The notes under the pieces: generated by a model
What the model was told of the DNA's origin: nothing
What the model saw: the letters and a program-made list of their open reading frames with translations, nothing else
Database searches by the model: none
Shown here: positions 39,611-47,768 of the stretch, piece by piece
Layout: each line of letters opens with the position of its first letter
How positions within the stretch are numbered: the first letter of the stretch is position 1
Position numbers and translations under genes: made by a program
Source: Kaistia terrae
Lineage (GTDB): Bacteria; Pseudomonadota; Alphaproteobacteria; Rhizobiales; Kaistiaceae
DNA length: 64,000 bases
Direction: 5' to 3'
Assembly (NCBI RefSeq): GCF_026344005.1
Contig: NZ_JAPKNH010000002.1
Coordinates: 744,001 to 808,000 of the forward strand

Positions 39611-40384
39611 ATGGCGTTACCCTCCCTTGTTTCGGTGCTCCGTTCGCGCGGCACCTGCCTTACCGCGTGGATTGCCATGCCCGACCCGTTGGTCGCGGAA
39701 GGCGCGGCGCGGGCCGGCTTCGATTGCGTGACGCTGGACATGCAGCACGGCCTGCATGATCCGGGCAGCGTCATGCGCGGCATCGGCGCCATCGCGCTCG
39801 CGCGCGTTCCCGCCATCGTGCGCATTCCCGTCGGCGATTTCGCCATGGCGAGCCGGGCGCTCGACATGGGCGCCAGCGCCATCATCGCGCCGATGATCAA
39901 TTCGGCCGAGGACGCCCGCGCCTTTGCCGCTTCTGCCAAATACCAGCCGCTCGGCGAGCGCAGCTGGGGGCCGGTGCGCGCCATGCAGCTTGCAGGCGCC
40001 ACGGACGGTTCGGCTTTCCTGCGCGACACCAATGCCGAGACGCTGACCTTCGCGATGATCGAGACGCGCGCAGCGCTTGCCGCGCTGGACGAGATCCTGG
40101 CCGTGCCGGGCATCGACGCCGTCTTCATCGGGCCTTCGGATCTCTCGATCGCGCTTTCGGACGGCGCCAACGTAGATCCGATGCGGGCCGACAACCAAGA
40201 GGCGGCGGCCAATATTCTCGCCCGCGCCCGCAAGGCCGGTAAGCTCGTCGGCATCTTCGCCATCACCGGCGCGCAGGCCAAGCAATACCGCGCTCTCGGC
40301 TATGACTTCATCGCGCTCGGCACCGACGGAGCGTATTTTCGACTGGGTGCCGCGACGATGCTTGACGAAGCGAGAGCCGAGTAA
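39611..40384 (+). CDS. HpcH/HpaI-family aldolase
   Basis: A 257-residue class II, divalent-metal-dependent aldolase of the HpcH/HpaI group (pyruvate-type carbonyl donor). It shows FDCVTLDMQHGLHD, with His as the likely catalytic base, PAIVRIPVGD, APMINSAEDARAFA and DAVFIGPSDLSIALS, containing metal-binding Glu/Asp positions as in 2-keto-3-deoxy-L-rhamnonate and HHED aldolases. The aldehyde partner is unknown. GGAG lies 11 bases upstream of ATG 39611. Confidence 0.9.
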   Translation: MALPSLVSVLRSRGTCLTAWIAMPDPLVAEGAARAGFDCVTLDMQHGLHDPGSVMRGIGAIALARVPAIVRIPVGDFAMASRALDMGASAIIAPMINSAEDARAFAASAKYQPLGERSWGPVRAMQLAGATDGSAFLRDTNAETLTFAMIETRAALAALDEILAVPGIDAVFIGPSDLSIALSDGANVDPMRADNQEAAANILARARKAGKLVGIFAITGAQAKQYRALGYDFIALGTDGAYFRLGAATMLDEARAE

Positions 40385-40462
40385 CCGGACACTATTTTAC
40401 AAGTTCAGGTTCAGGCGTACCTTTTCCCTGCAGTGATTCGGCTGTTTTCGGGGAAATTACAC

Positions 40463-41161
40463 ATGCAAAAAGCCATCGCGGAGTTTATCGGAACCTTCAC
40501 GCTTGTCCTTTTCGGCTGCGGTGCAGCCGTCATCGCCGGTCCTTCGATCGCCGGCGCCGGCACGGTCGGCGTTCTCGGCATCGCGTTCTCGTTCGGCCTG
40601 GCGATCGTCGCGATGGCCTATGCAATCGGCCCGATCTCCGGTTGCCACGTCAATCCGGCCGTCAGCCTCGGCGCGCTGATCGCGGGACGCATGAATGTCG
40701 GCGACTTCATCACCTATGTGATCGCGCAGGTCGCCGGCGCCATCGTTGGCGCCCTTGTCCTCTTCCTGATCATGAAGGGCAAGGCATCCGGCTGGGATGG
40801 CGGCATGGGCACCAATGGCTGGGGTCCCGGCTATCTGGGCGAATACAACGTCACCTCGGCCTTCATCTTCGAAGTTGTCGCGACGTTCATCTTCCTGGTC
40901 GTCATCCTCGGCGTGACGCACAAGCTGGTGCCGCATCACTTCGCCGGCCTCGCCATCGGCCTGACGCTGATCATGATCCACATCGTCGGCATCAATGTCA
41001 CCGGCGTGTCGGTCAACCCGGCCCGCAGCCTCGGCCCGGCGCTGTTCGCTGGCGGTGCGGCGCTGTCGCAGCTCTGGCTGTTCATCGTGGCGCCGTTCAT
41101 CGGCGCGGCGCTTGCCGGCTTCGTCTATCGAGCCGGCATCCTCTACCACGGCGAGCGGTAG
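40463..41161 (+). CDS. aqpZ: Aquaporin Z
   Basis: A 232-residue six-helix water channel in the inner membrane. Both NPA boxes are present (HVNPAVSLG at about 62-70; SVNPARSLGPALF near 185). Small residues around the selectivity filter and the close match to E. coli AqpZ (IAEFIGTFTLVLFGCG) favour a water channel over a glycerol facilitator. ATG 40463 is preferred over 40433 from this N-terminus. A terminator follows. Confidence 0.96.
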   Translation: MQKAIAEFIGTFTLVLFGCGAAVIAGPSIAGAGTVGVLGIAFSFGLAIVAMAYAIGPISGCHVNPAVSLGALIAGRMNVGDFITYVIAQVAGAIVGALVLFLIMKGKASGWDGGMGTNGWGPGYLGEYNVTSAFIFEVVATFIFLVVILGVTHKLVPHHFAGLAIGLTLIMIHIVGINVTGVSVNPARSLGPALFAGGAALSQLWLFIVAPFIGAALAGFVYRAGILYHGER

Positions 41162-41183
41162 CCCGCGGCTGAGTGAAAAAATG

Positions 41184-41208
41184 GGGCTGGCGGTTCGCCA
41201 GCCCTTCT
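41184..41208 (+). terminator. Terminator of aqpZ
   Basis: A 9-bp stem (GGGCTGGCG / CGCCAGCCC) with a 3-base loop, followed by TTCTTC, 22 bases after the aqpZ stop. Confidence 0.75.
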
Positions 41209-41240
41209 TCATACGGAAAGCAACATCACATTGCTTTCTT

Positions 41241-41261
41241 ACCTCTCCCTCAGGGAGAGGT
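41241..41261. repeat. Short palindrome, possible fragment of a dispersed repeat
   Basis: ACCTCTCCC-TCA-GGGAGAGGT, perfect arms. The wording ACCTCTCCCT...AGGGAGAGGT followed by AGCGCAGC recalls a repeat seen often between genes of Hyphomicrobiales. Only this one copy is in the window. Confidence 0.45.
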
Positions 41262-41310
41262 GATGAATAGCGCAGCGCCTTGAAGCAGCCATAGCCGGCT
41301 CTCGTTCACA

Positions 41311-41336
41311 AGCCCGCCCCTCGAGGCGGGCTTTTT
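41311..41336 (+). terminator. Second hairpin-terminator between aqpZ and the gpx gene
   Basis: An 8-bp stem (AGCCCGCC / GGCGGGCT) followed by a T5 run on the plus strand. On the minus strand it lies just past the peroxidase stop and could also serve there. Confidence 0.75.
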
Positions 41337-41348
41337 GCTGTCGGGTCT

Positions 41349-41825
41349 TCAGTTCTTCGCGAGTTCTGCTTCCAGCGCGGAGACGACTGCGGGATCGTTT
41401 GGCTCTGTCTGAGGCGAGAAGCGAGCCGCCACTTTGCCGTCGCGGCCAATCAGGAACTTTTCGAAATTCCAGGAGATGTCGTCATCGCCGGCCAGCGCAG
41501 CATAGAGCGGGTGGCGGTCGTCGCCCTTGACCGAAATCTTGGCGAACATGGGAAAATCGACGCCATAGGTCAGCCGGCAGAATTCCTGGATCTCTTCATT
41601 CGATCCCGGTTCCTGCCCCTTGAAATTATTGGCCGGGAAACCGACCACCGTCAGGCCCTTGTCCTTGTAGGTTCGGTAGAGGGCCTCGAGCCCGTCATAT
41701 TGCGGCGTCAGCCCACATTTCGAGGCGACGTTGACGACGAGCAGAACCTGCCCGGCATAGTCGCCGAGCGTCGCCTTGCTGCCGTCGATGCGGCTGACGG
41801 GAATGTCGTAGAGCGGGGAGGGCAT
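41349..41825 (-). CDS. Glutathione peroxidase (Cys type)
   Basis: A 158-residue thioredoxin-fold peroxidase reducing hydroperoxides, with thioredoxin or glutathione as reductant. The peroxidatic Cys37 is in NVASKCGLTPQY; FPANNFKGQEPGSNEEI carries the family Gln region and WNFEKFLIG the conserved Trp. No selenocysteine. The product starts at MPSPLYDIPV (ATG 41825); an open extension to 41900 would run through the purB terminator and is rejected. Confidence 0.94.
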   Translation of the reverse strand: MPSPLYDIPVSRIDGSKATLGDYAGQVLLVVNVASKCGLTPQYDGLEALYRTYKDKGLTVVGFPANNFKGQEPGSNEEIQEFCRLTYGVDFPMFAKISVKGDDRHPLYAALAGDDDISWNFEKFLIGRDGKVAARFSPQTEPNDPAVVSALEAELAKN

Positions 41826-41860
41826 GTGTGGACCTCGGCTTTCATGGCGCTGAAACAAAA

Positions 41861-41889
41861 ACAGGCGCCCTAGAGATAAGGGCGCCTGT
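41861..41889 (-). terminator. Terminator of purB
   Basis: A 10-bp perfect stem (ACAGGCGCCC / GGGCGCCTGT) with a 9-base loop, followed on the minus strand by TTTTTG. It is 30 bases past the purB stop. Confidence 0.9.
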
Positions 41890-41918
41890 CTTAAGCTCAA
41901 GCTCTTGGTGAGCGATCC

Positions 41919-43226
41919 CTACGCTTCGCCGAAGACGCGGCGGAAGATCGTGTCGATGTGCTTGGTGTGGTAGCCGAGGTCGAACTTTTCTTCGATCTCC
42001 GCTTCCGACAGCAGCGCTGTCACAGCCGGATCGGCCTTGAGCTCGGTCAGGAAGTCGGCGCCCTGTTCCCAGACCTTCATGGCGTTGCGCTGGACGAGGC
42101 TGTAGGCGTCCTCGCGCGAAGCACCCTTCTGCGTCAGGGCCAGAAGCACGCGCTGCGAATGAACCAGGCCGCCGAGGCGGTCGAGGTTCTTCTGCATGTT
42201 GTCCGGATAGACCAGCAGCTTGTCGATGACGCTGGTCATGCGGACCAGAGCGAAATCGAGGGTCACCGTGGCGTCAGGGCCGATCATGCGCTCGACTGAG
42301 GAGTGCGAGATATCGCGCTCGTGCCACAGCGCGACGTTTTCCATCGCCGGCAGCGCCATGCCGCGAACCAGACGGGCGAGGCCGGTCAGGTTCTCGGTCA
42401 GGACGGGATTGCGCTTGTGCGGCATCGCCGACGAGCCCTTCTGGCCGGGGGAGAAATACTCCTCGGCTTCGAGCACTTCGGTGCGCTGCAGATGGCGGAT
42501 CTCGGTGGCGAGACGCTCGATCGACGAGGCAACGACGCCGAGCGTCGCGAAATACATCGCATGACGGTCGCGCGGGATGACCTGCGTCGAGACCGGCTCC
42601 GGCACGAGGCCGAGCTTTTCCGCCACATGCTCTTCGACGCGCGGGTCGATGTTGGCGAAGGAGCCGACGGCGCCCGAGATGGCGCAGGTGGCGACTTCGG
42701 CGCGGGCCGCGACCAGGCGGGCGCGGTTGCGGTCGAACTCGGCATAGGCCTGGGCCAGCTTCATGCCGAAGGTGATCGGCTCGGCGTGAATGCCATGGCT
42801 GCGGCCGATGGTGACCGTGTCCTTGTGCTCGAAGGCGCGGCGCTTCAGGGCTTCCAGCAGCTTGTCGACATCGGCGATCAGCAGATCTGCGGCGCGCACC
42901 AACTGGACATTGAAGCAGGTGTCGAGCACGTCGGACGAGGTCATGCCCTGATGCACGAAGCGGGCGTCCTCGCCGACGATCTCGGCCAGATGCGTCAGGA
43001 AGGCGATGACGTCATGCTTGGTAACGCGCTCGATGTCATCGATCCGATCGATGTCGAACGTTGCCGCGCCGCCCTTTGCCCAGACGGTCTCGGCCGCCGA
43101 CTTCGGAACGGTGCCGATATCGGCGAGAGCGTCGAGCGCATGCGCCTCGATCTCGAACCAGATGCGGAACTTGGTTTCCGGCGACCAGATCGCCGTCATT
43201 TCGGGGCGCGAGTAGCGCGGGATCAT
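41919..43226 (-). CDS. purB: Adenylosuccinate lyase PurB
   Basis: Cytosolic lyase acting twice in purine synthesis (SAICAR to AICAR; adenylosuccinate to AMP). The 435-residue product belongs to the short bacterial type. It has IPRYSRPEM at the start, TIGRSHGIHAEPITFG (catalytic His), QKGSSAMPHKRNPVLTE (the fumarase/aspartase signature with catalytic Ser in GSSAMPHKRNP) and HERDISHSSVER. The start is ATG 43226. Transcribed alone, with its own terminator. Confidence 0.97.
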   Translation of the reverse strand: MIPRYSRPEMTAIWSPETKFRIWFEIEAHALDALADIGTVPKSAAETVWAKGGAATFDIDRIDDIERVTKHDVIAFLTHLAEIVGEDARFVHQGMTSSDVLDTCFNVQLVRAADLLIADVDKLLEALKRRAFEHKDTVTIGRSHGIHAEPITFGMKLAQAYAEFDRNRARLVAARAEVATCAISGAVGSFANIDPRVEEHVAEKLGLVPEPVSTQVIPRDRHAMYFATLGVVASSIERLATEIRHLQRTEVLEAEEYFSPGQKGSSAMPHKRNPVLTENLTGLARLVRGMALPAMENVALWHERDISHSSVERMIGPDATVTLDFALVRMTSVIDKLLVYPDNMQKNLDRLGGLVHSQRVLLALTQKGASREDAYSLVQRNAMKVWEQGADFLTELKADPAVTALLSEAEIEEKFDLGYHTKHIDTIFRRVFGEA

Positions 43227-43295
43227 AGGCGGGCCCTCTTGGTTTCGACCGGGGGAATACCAGAGCGAGAGGGCCCGAACAACCCGATGGGGCGG

Positions 43296-43625
43296 CTAAT
43301 CGAGTGGCGGCGGAGGTGGAGGCGGCTCGTCCAGTGGCGGCAGGCCATCCTCGTCGACGGGAGGCGGGCAATCGGTGCGGCGCTCGATCGTCGTTCCGGC
43401 GTCATCCTCGGTGCGGATCGTCGTCTCCGTGCAGCCGGGCGGGGGCGGAGGCGGCGTGTCGACAATCGGGGGCGGCGGAACCTCGATATCCTCGACCAGC
43501 AAGATCTCTTGCGCGGAAACCGGCTTCGGAGCGGCCAAGCCCATTGCTGCCCCCACGACGGCGGCGAGCGCCGCTACCCTCGCTATGCGGGGGGCCGAAT
43601 CGCAAAATTTCAGTCGGGAAGACAT
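43296..43625 (-). CDS. Small secreted proline-rich hypothetical protein
   Basis: A 109-residue protein with a signal peptide (hydrophobic about residues 15-37, ending near VSAQE). The mature part is short and composed of Pro runs (IEVPPPPIVDTPPPPPP, then a C-terminal run) around a central block with two cysteines, CTETTIRTEDD...RRTDC, which could form a disulphide. AGGAG stands before ATG 43625. No family recognised. It is probably periplasmic or envelope-associated. Coding potential is supported by the start context and signal peptide, not by homology. Confidence 0.65.
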   Translation of the reverse strand: MSSRLKFCDSAPRIARVAALAAVVGAAMGLAAPKPVSAQEILLVEDIEVPPPPIVDTPPPPPPGCTETTIRTEDDAGTTIERRTDCPPPVDEDGLPPLDEPPPPPPPLD

Positions 43626-43704
43626 GACGCGTTCTCCTGCTCGCCCCGGTCTTCAACGGCCGAGGCATGCAGGCGTTCCGGAATCGGCTTCGGAAGCGGC
43701 CTTC

Positions 43705-44424
43705 TCAGGGCAACTGCGTGGCGACGGCGATGTAGCGTCCGTCGGGTCCCTCAAAGCCGCGCGTCAGCACCATGACGAGCACGACCAGCGTTGCCGGCTG
43801 GCCGAAACGCTGATGGATGATGACATCGTTGATGCGGTAATCGAGCGCGATGCCCCGGCTTGCCGGCAGCGTCTTGTCCTCATGCAGGACGGTTTCACCG
43901 CGTTCATCCTTGAGAACCAGCCGGAAGCCTTGGGTCTTGTATTCCGGATCACTGTTTTCCGGCGCCGCGAGCGGGATCGGCGTGAGCGATACCGTCAATT
44001 CCGGCCCATCCAGCTGCTGGACGGGATGGCGGCGGAAGGCGATGGAGTATGGATCGCGGCCGCTTTCGGTGATCGGGTTGGAGGCGAGCAGCGTACCGGG
44101 CTGGTCGATACCGTCCAGCAGAGCGGCAGCCTTCTGGGCCGCTGCGCTTCGGGCGGCCGGAACGCCCTTTGTCTCGTCGTCGAGCCGCACGCGCACCGGG
44201 GTGCCCGCGACCCAGCTATCCCTCGTCGTATCGAGTACGAACAGGTTCGCATAGGGGAAGCCGGAGCCGTCCTGGACGCCGAATTCCTCGAAGGCGAAGC
44301 GGTCGCCATTGGGCGAGAAGCCGAGGATCGAGCGCTCGGCGAAATCGCCTGCTATCGCCGGGATCGGCAGGGCGGCAACAAGGCCGCCGGCCATCAGGCA
44401 GGCCGCGAGGGTTCTGGCACGCAT
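43705..44424 (-). CDS. DUF2259 secreted protein
   Basis: A 239-residue periplasmic protein with a signal peptide (cleavage near IPAIAGD, about residue 25). Mature start DFAERSILGFSPNGDRFAFEEFG is characteristic of DUF2259 (predicted secreted proteins). Later parts include NLFVLDTTRDSW and LKDERGETVLHED. The function is unknown. AGGAGAG precedes ATG 44424. It lies 80 bases downstream-side of the proline-rich gene and may share its transcript with rpe, 36 bases away on the same strand. Confidence 0.85.
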   Translation of the reverse strand: MRARTLAACLMAGGLVAALPIPAIAGDFAERSILGFSPNGDRFAFEEFGVQDGSGFPYANLFVLDTTRDSWVAGTPVRVRLDDETKGVPAARSAAAQKAAALLDGIDQPGTLLASNPITESGRDPYSIAFRRHPVQQLDGPELTVSLTPIPLAAPENSDPEYKTQGFRLVLKDERGETVLHEDKTLPASRGIALDYRINDVIIHQRFGQPATLVVLVMVLTRGFEGPDGRYIAVATQLP

Positions 44425-44459
44425 GGACCGGTCTCTCCTGCTGGGGCGATGAGGACTTG

Positions 44460-45134
44460 CTAGATCGAGCCGCGAGCAACGGCGTCGCGGATGGCGGTGA
44501 TGTTGCCGGCAAAAGCGGCGCTGCCGCCCTTGAAGATCGACGAGCCGGCGACGAGCACATCGGCGCCCGCCCTGACCAGTGCCGGCGCGGTATCGGGCGC
44601 AACGCCACCATCGACTTCGATGTGGATAGGGCGGTCACCGATCATCGCCTTGATCCGCGCCACCTTGTCGATCGATTCCGGGATGAAGCTCTGGCCGCCA
44701 AAGCCCGGATTGACGCTCATCACCAGCACGAGGTCGACCATGTCGAGCACATAGGCGATGGCGCTTTCCGGCGTCGAGGGATTGAGCGCGACGCCCACCT
44801 TCTTGCCGAGATTGCGGATGGTCTGCAGCGAACGGTGCAGATGCGGACCGGCTTCGGCATGGACGGTGATCAGATCGGCGCCGGCATCGGCGAATTCAGC
44901 CAGATAGGCATCGGCGGGCGCGATCATCAGATGCACGTCGAACAGGGCCTTGGTCAGCGGGCGAAGCGCCCGCACGACCGGCGGGCCGAAGGTGATGTTG
45001 GGGACGAAATGGCCATCCATGATGTCGAGATGGATCCAGTCGGCGCCGGCAGCCTCGACGTCGCGCACTTCCTCGCCGAGACGGGAAAAGTCCGAAGCGA
45101 GGATGGATGGCGAGATCAGGAGAGGCGAGGCCAT
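44460..45134 (-). CDS. rpe: Ribulose-phosphate 3-epimerase
   Basis: A 224-residue TIM-barrel enzyme interconverting ribulose 5-phosphate and xylulose 5-phosphate in the pentose phosphate pathway (Calvin cycle if present). It carries [35 protein letters not shown] with metal-binding His and Asp, [21 protein letters not shown] and [10 protein letters not shown] with catalytic Asp. The start is ATG 45134. It is upstream of the DUF2259 gene and divergent from the DadA-like oxidase. Confidence 0.96.
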   Translation of the reverse strand: MASPLLISPSILASDFSRLGEEVRDVEAAGADWIHLDIMDGHFVPNITFGPPVVRALRPLTKALFDVHLMIAPADAYLAEFADAGADLITVHAEAGPHLHRSLQTIRNLGKKVGVALNPSTPESAIAYVLDMVDLVLVMSVNPGFGGQSFIPESIDKVARIKAMIGDRPIHIEVDGGVAPDTAPALVRAGADVLVAGSSIFKGGSAAFAGNITAIRDAVARGSI

Positions 45135-45294
45135 GATATCTGCTTTCAGCTTCGGGGACCGTAAGGGGCAGGTCCGTTCGGGTTCGTTTCGGCCCTAACA
45201 CGGCAATCGGGTCTCGGCAATTGCTCGTCCGGTCCGCGACAGGCAAACTCGACCCAACAGCGGAAGGAAGAAAGCGATTCCCGGCGAGAAAGAG

Positions 45295-46542
45295 ATGGAG
45301 CGGTTCGACGCGATCGTGCTCGGCGCAGGCATTGTCGGCGTCTCTGCCGCGCTCAATCTGCAGAAGCGCAACCGCAGCGTTGCCCTGATCGACAAGCGCG
45401 ATCCGGGCGAGGCGACGTCCTATGGCAATGCCGGCGTCATCGAGCGCGAGGGCTTCTATCCGATCGTCTTTCCACGCCAGTTTGGCGCGCTGTGGAAATA
45501 TGGCCGCAACGAGGAAACCGCGCTCCATTACAATCGCCGCTTCCTGCCGAAGATCGCGCCCTGGCTCCTGAAGCTCAGGGCAGGGTCGTCGCCCCGCGCC
45601 ATCGAGCATTATGCCGAGGCGATGAACCCCATTCTCGCCCATGCAGCGAGCGAGCACGGCGTCCTGGCCGGCAAGGGCAGGGCGGTCGAGTTCTTCCGTG
45701 GCACCGGCTGGCTCAAGGGCTATCGCAGCATTGCCGGCTTCGAGGCCGACACGAAAGCACACCTCGCCCTGGCCGAGCGATTTGGCGTGCGCTACGAGAC
45801 GCTCGACAGCCACCAGATCACCGATCTTGAGCCCGATCTGGCGCCGGTATTCGCCCGCGCCGTCTTCTGGCCCGACTCGGTTTCGGTGACGAGCCCCGGC
45901 GGGGTCACCAAGGCCTATGCACGGCTGTTCGAGGCGATGGGCGGCACGTTCGCGCATGGCGACGCGCTGTCGCTGCGGCGCGAGAATGACCTCTGGGTTG
46001 TCGATATCGACGGCCGCTGCGCGACGGCGCCCGATGTTGTCGTGGCGCTCGGCCCCTGGGCGATGGATCTGCTGAAGCCGCTGGGCTATCGCTATCCGCT
46101 CGCCGTCAAGCGCGGCTACCACCTGCATTTCAAGCCGCGCGGCGATGCCGTTCTCGAACGTCCGGTCGTCGATGTCGCGCATGGCTATGTGCTGACGCCG
46201 ATGCGGCAGGGCTACCGGATCACCTCGGGAATCGAGTTCGACGAGCGCGATGCGCCGCCGACGCCGGTGCAGATCGCCAAGATCCTGCCGCAGGTGAAGG
46301 CGTTGTTTCCGCTCGGCGATCAGATCGAGGAAGAGCCCTGGATGGGCGCGCGGCCCTGTTTGCCGGACTCGATGCCGATCGTTGGCCCGGCGCCGCGCCA
46401 TCCTGGTCTCTGGCTCAATTTCGGCCATGGCCATCTCGGCTTCACGCTCGGCCCGGCGACCGGCCGCCTGCTGGCCGAACTGATCACGCGCGAAATGCCC
46501 TTCGTCGATCCGGCTCCGTTCAGCCCGACCCGTTTCCGCTAG
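45295..46542 (+). CDS. DadA-like FAD-dependent D-amino acid dehydrogenase
   Basis: A 415-residue DAO-family flavoprotein. The dinucleotide-binding motif VLGAGIVGVSAAL is at about residues 8-20, then SYGNAGVIE, the family's middle substrate domain and the C-terminal GARPCLPDSMPIVG and FGHGHLGFTLGPATGRLL, as in DadA. It probably oxidises a D-amino acid or related amine and passes electrons to the respiratory chain. Its TAG stop overlaps the stop of the solute-binding protein gene on the other strand within a CTAG. Placed beside amino acid transport genes. Confidence 0.9.
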   Translation: MERFDAIVLGAGIVGVSAALNLQKRNRSVALIDKRDPGEATSYGNAGVIEREGFYPIVFPRQFGALWKYGRNEETALHYNRRFLPKIAPWLLKLRAGSSPRAIEHYAEAMNPILAHAASEHGVLAGKGRAVEFFRGTGWLKGYRSIAGFEADTKAHLALAERFGVRYETLDSHQITDLEPDLAPVFARAVFWPDSVSVTSPGGVTKAYARLFEAMGGTFAHGDALSLRRENDLWVVDIDGRCATAPDVVVALGPWAMDLLKPLGYRYPLAVKRGYHLHFKPRGDAVLERPVVDVAHGYVLTPMRQGYRITSGIEFDERDAPPTPVQIAKILPQVKALFPLGDQIEEEPWMGARPCLPDSMPIVGPAPRHPGLWLNFGHGHLGFTLGPATGRLLAELITREMPFVDPAPFSPTRFR

Positions 46543-47657
46543 GGGCTGGCGTCGGGGACGAGGGTTCCATCCTGCCAGCGATAGACGGCAAAGCCGGTGA
46601 GTTGAGCGTCGCCCTGGCCGTCGAAGGTGATGGGACCCAGCACGGTCTGCGTCGAAGATCCCGATAGCGTCGAGGCGATGTCCTCGCCCTCGGCCGAACC
46701 GCTCGACTTTCGCGCGGCGGCCCAGAGCTGGACGGCGGCATAGGCCGGCAGAACATAGCCCTGCGGCTCGACGCCGGCGTTGCGCAGCGCGGCGCTGGCC
46801 TCTTTCGCGGCTTCGCCCTGTCGCCAGTCGGTGAAGAAGGTCAGCAGCGTTCCCTCGGCCGCGTCGCCTGCGGTGTTGCGGAACTCGGTGGTGGCGAGCG
46901 AATCGCCGCCCATGACGATGGCCGGCGAACCCTTGGCGCGCAGCGCCTTCAGGATCAGTGCGATATCGCCCTGGTCGCCGCCGATAAAGACGACATCGAT
47001 CGCGTCGGCGATGAGGCGGTCGGCGAGCGCGTTGTATTCCTTCGCGCCGGGATCGAACGTGTCGAGGCGGGCTTCCCGCTTGCCGGTCTCGTTCAGCGCC
47101 TGTTTGACGGCTTCGGCCAGCGGTTTTCCGTAGGGAGAGCCGTCATTCAGAACGGCGATGCGCTTGTTGCCGAAGCGCTCGGCCAGGAAGGCGCCGGCCG
47201 TTGGTCCCTGTGCGTCGTCGCGGGCGGCAAGGCGCAGGAGCGTCGGCCCGGCGCGGTTGTCGGTGTAGCGGTTGGCGGTGACGGCCGGGGTGATCGCCAG
47301 CAGCTTGTTGTCGGCATAGACGGCGCCGGCAGCCATCGCCGCTTCGGCGCAGACATGGCCCACCACCAGCGCGTTGCCGCGCCCGATGGCGCGATTGGCG
47401 GTGGCGACCGCATTGTCGGGCTTGCAGGCATCGTCCTCGATATCGACGGTGATGCGTTCGCCGTCGATGCCGCCTTGTGCGTTGAGCGCGTCAACCGCTG
47501 TCTCGACGCCGGCGCGGATCTGCTTGCCGAGCGCCTGATAGGGGCCGGTCATCGGCCCGACCGCCTGGATGCGGATATCGGCCAGCACGGGGCCGGTAAG
47601 CAGAACGGCAAGGAAAGCGGACAGGCAAGTCGACAGGCAAGGAGTGGCGCGGAGCAT
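46539..47657 (-). CDS. Branched-chain amino acid ABC transporter substrate-binding protein (second copy)
   Basis: A 372-residue periplasmic protein of the LivJ type I fold with a signal peptide (cleavage near VLADIR, about residue 21). It has GPMTGPYQALGKQIRAGVETAVDALNAQGGI (in part: GPMTGPYQALGKQ), the ligand-pocket VVGHVCAEAAMAAG and NDGSPYGKPLAEA. The ligand may differ from that of the neighbouring LivJ-like protein, since the pocket strand reads HVCAEAA there HFNSGVS. ATG 47657 with AAGGA is preferred over 47678. A terminator lies between the two binding-protein genes. Confidence 0.92.
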   Translation of the reverse strand: MLRATPCLSTCLSAFLAVLLTGPVLADIRIQAVGPMTGPYQALGKQIRAGVETAVDALNAQGGIDGERITVDIEDDACKPDNAVATANRAIGRGNALVVGHVCAEAAMAAGAVYADNKLLAITPAVTANRYTDNRAGPTLLRLAARDDAQGPTAGAFLAERFGNKRIAVLNDGSPYGKPLAEAVKQALNETGKREARLDTFDPGAKEYNALADRLIADAIDVVFIGGDQGDIALILKALRAKGSPAIVMGGDSLATTEFRNTAGDAAEGTLLTFFTDWRQGEAAKEASAALRNAGVEPQGYVLPAYAAVQLWAAARKSSGSAEGEDIASTLSGSSTQTVLGPITFDGQGDAQLTGFAVYRWQDGTLVPDASP

Positions 47658-47713
47658 CGGTCGTCCTTTTCGGGGCATGGCGCGATCATGCCCGGCGGCG
47701 GACCAAAAGAAAA

Positions 47714-47740
47714 CGCCCGCGTCTCGAGGAGACGCGGGCG
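47714..47740 (-). terminator. Terminator after the LivJ-like gene
   Basis: A 12-bp perfect stem (CGCCCGCGTCTC / GAGACGCGGGCG) with a GAG loop, followed on the minus strand by TTTTCTTTT. It ends the liv transcript before the second binding-protein gene. Confidence 0.92.
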
Positions 47741-47768
47741 CTTCGATGTTTGTCAGATAGAGATCGGC

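Noticed and set aside
44896-46434. 512-codon minus-strand frame over rpe and the DadA-like gene
   Set aside because: Runs out of frame through rpe and antisense to the oxidase; no homology.
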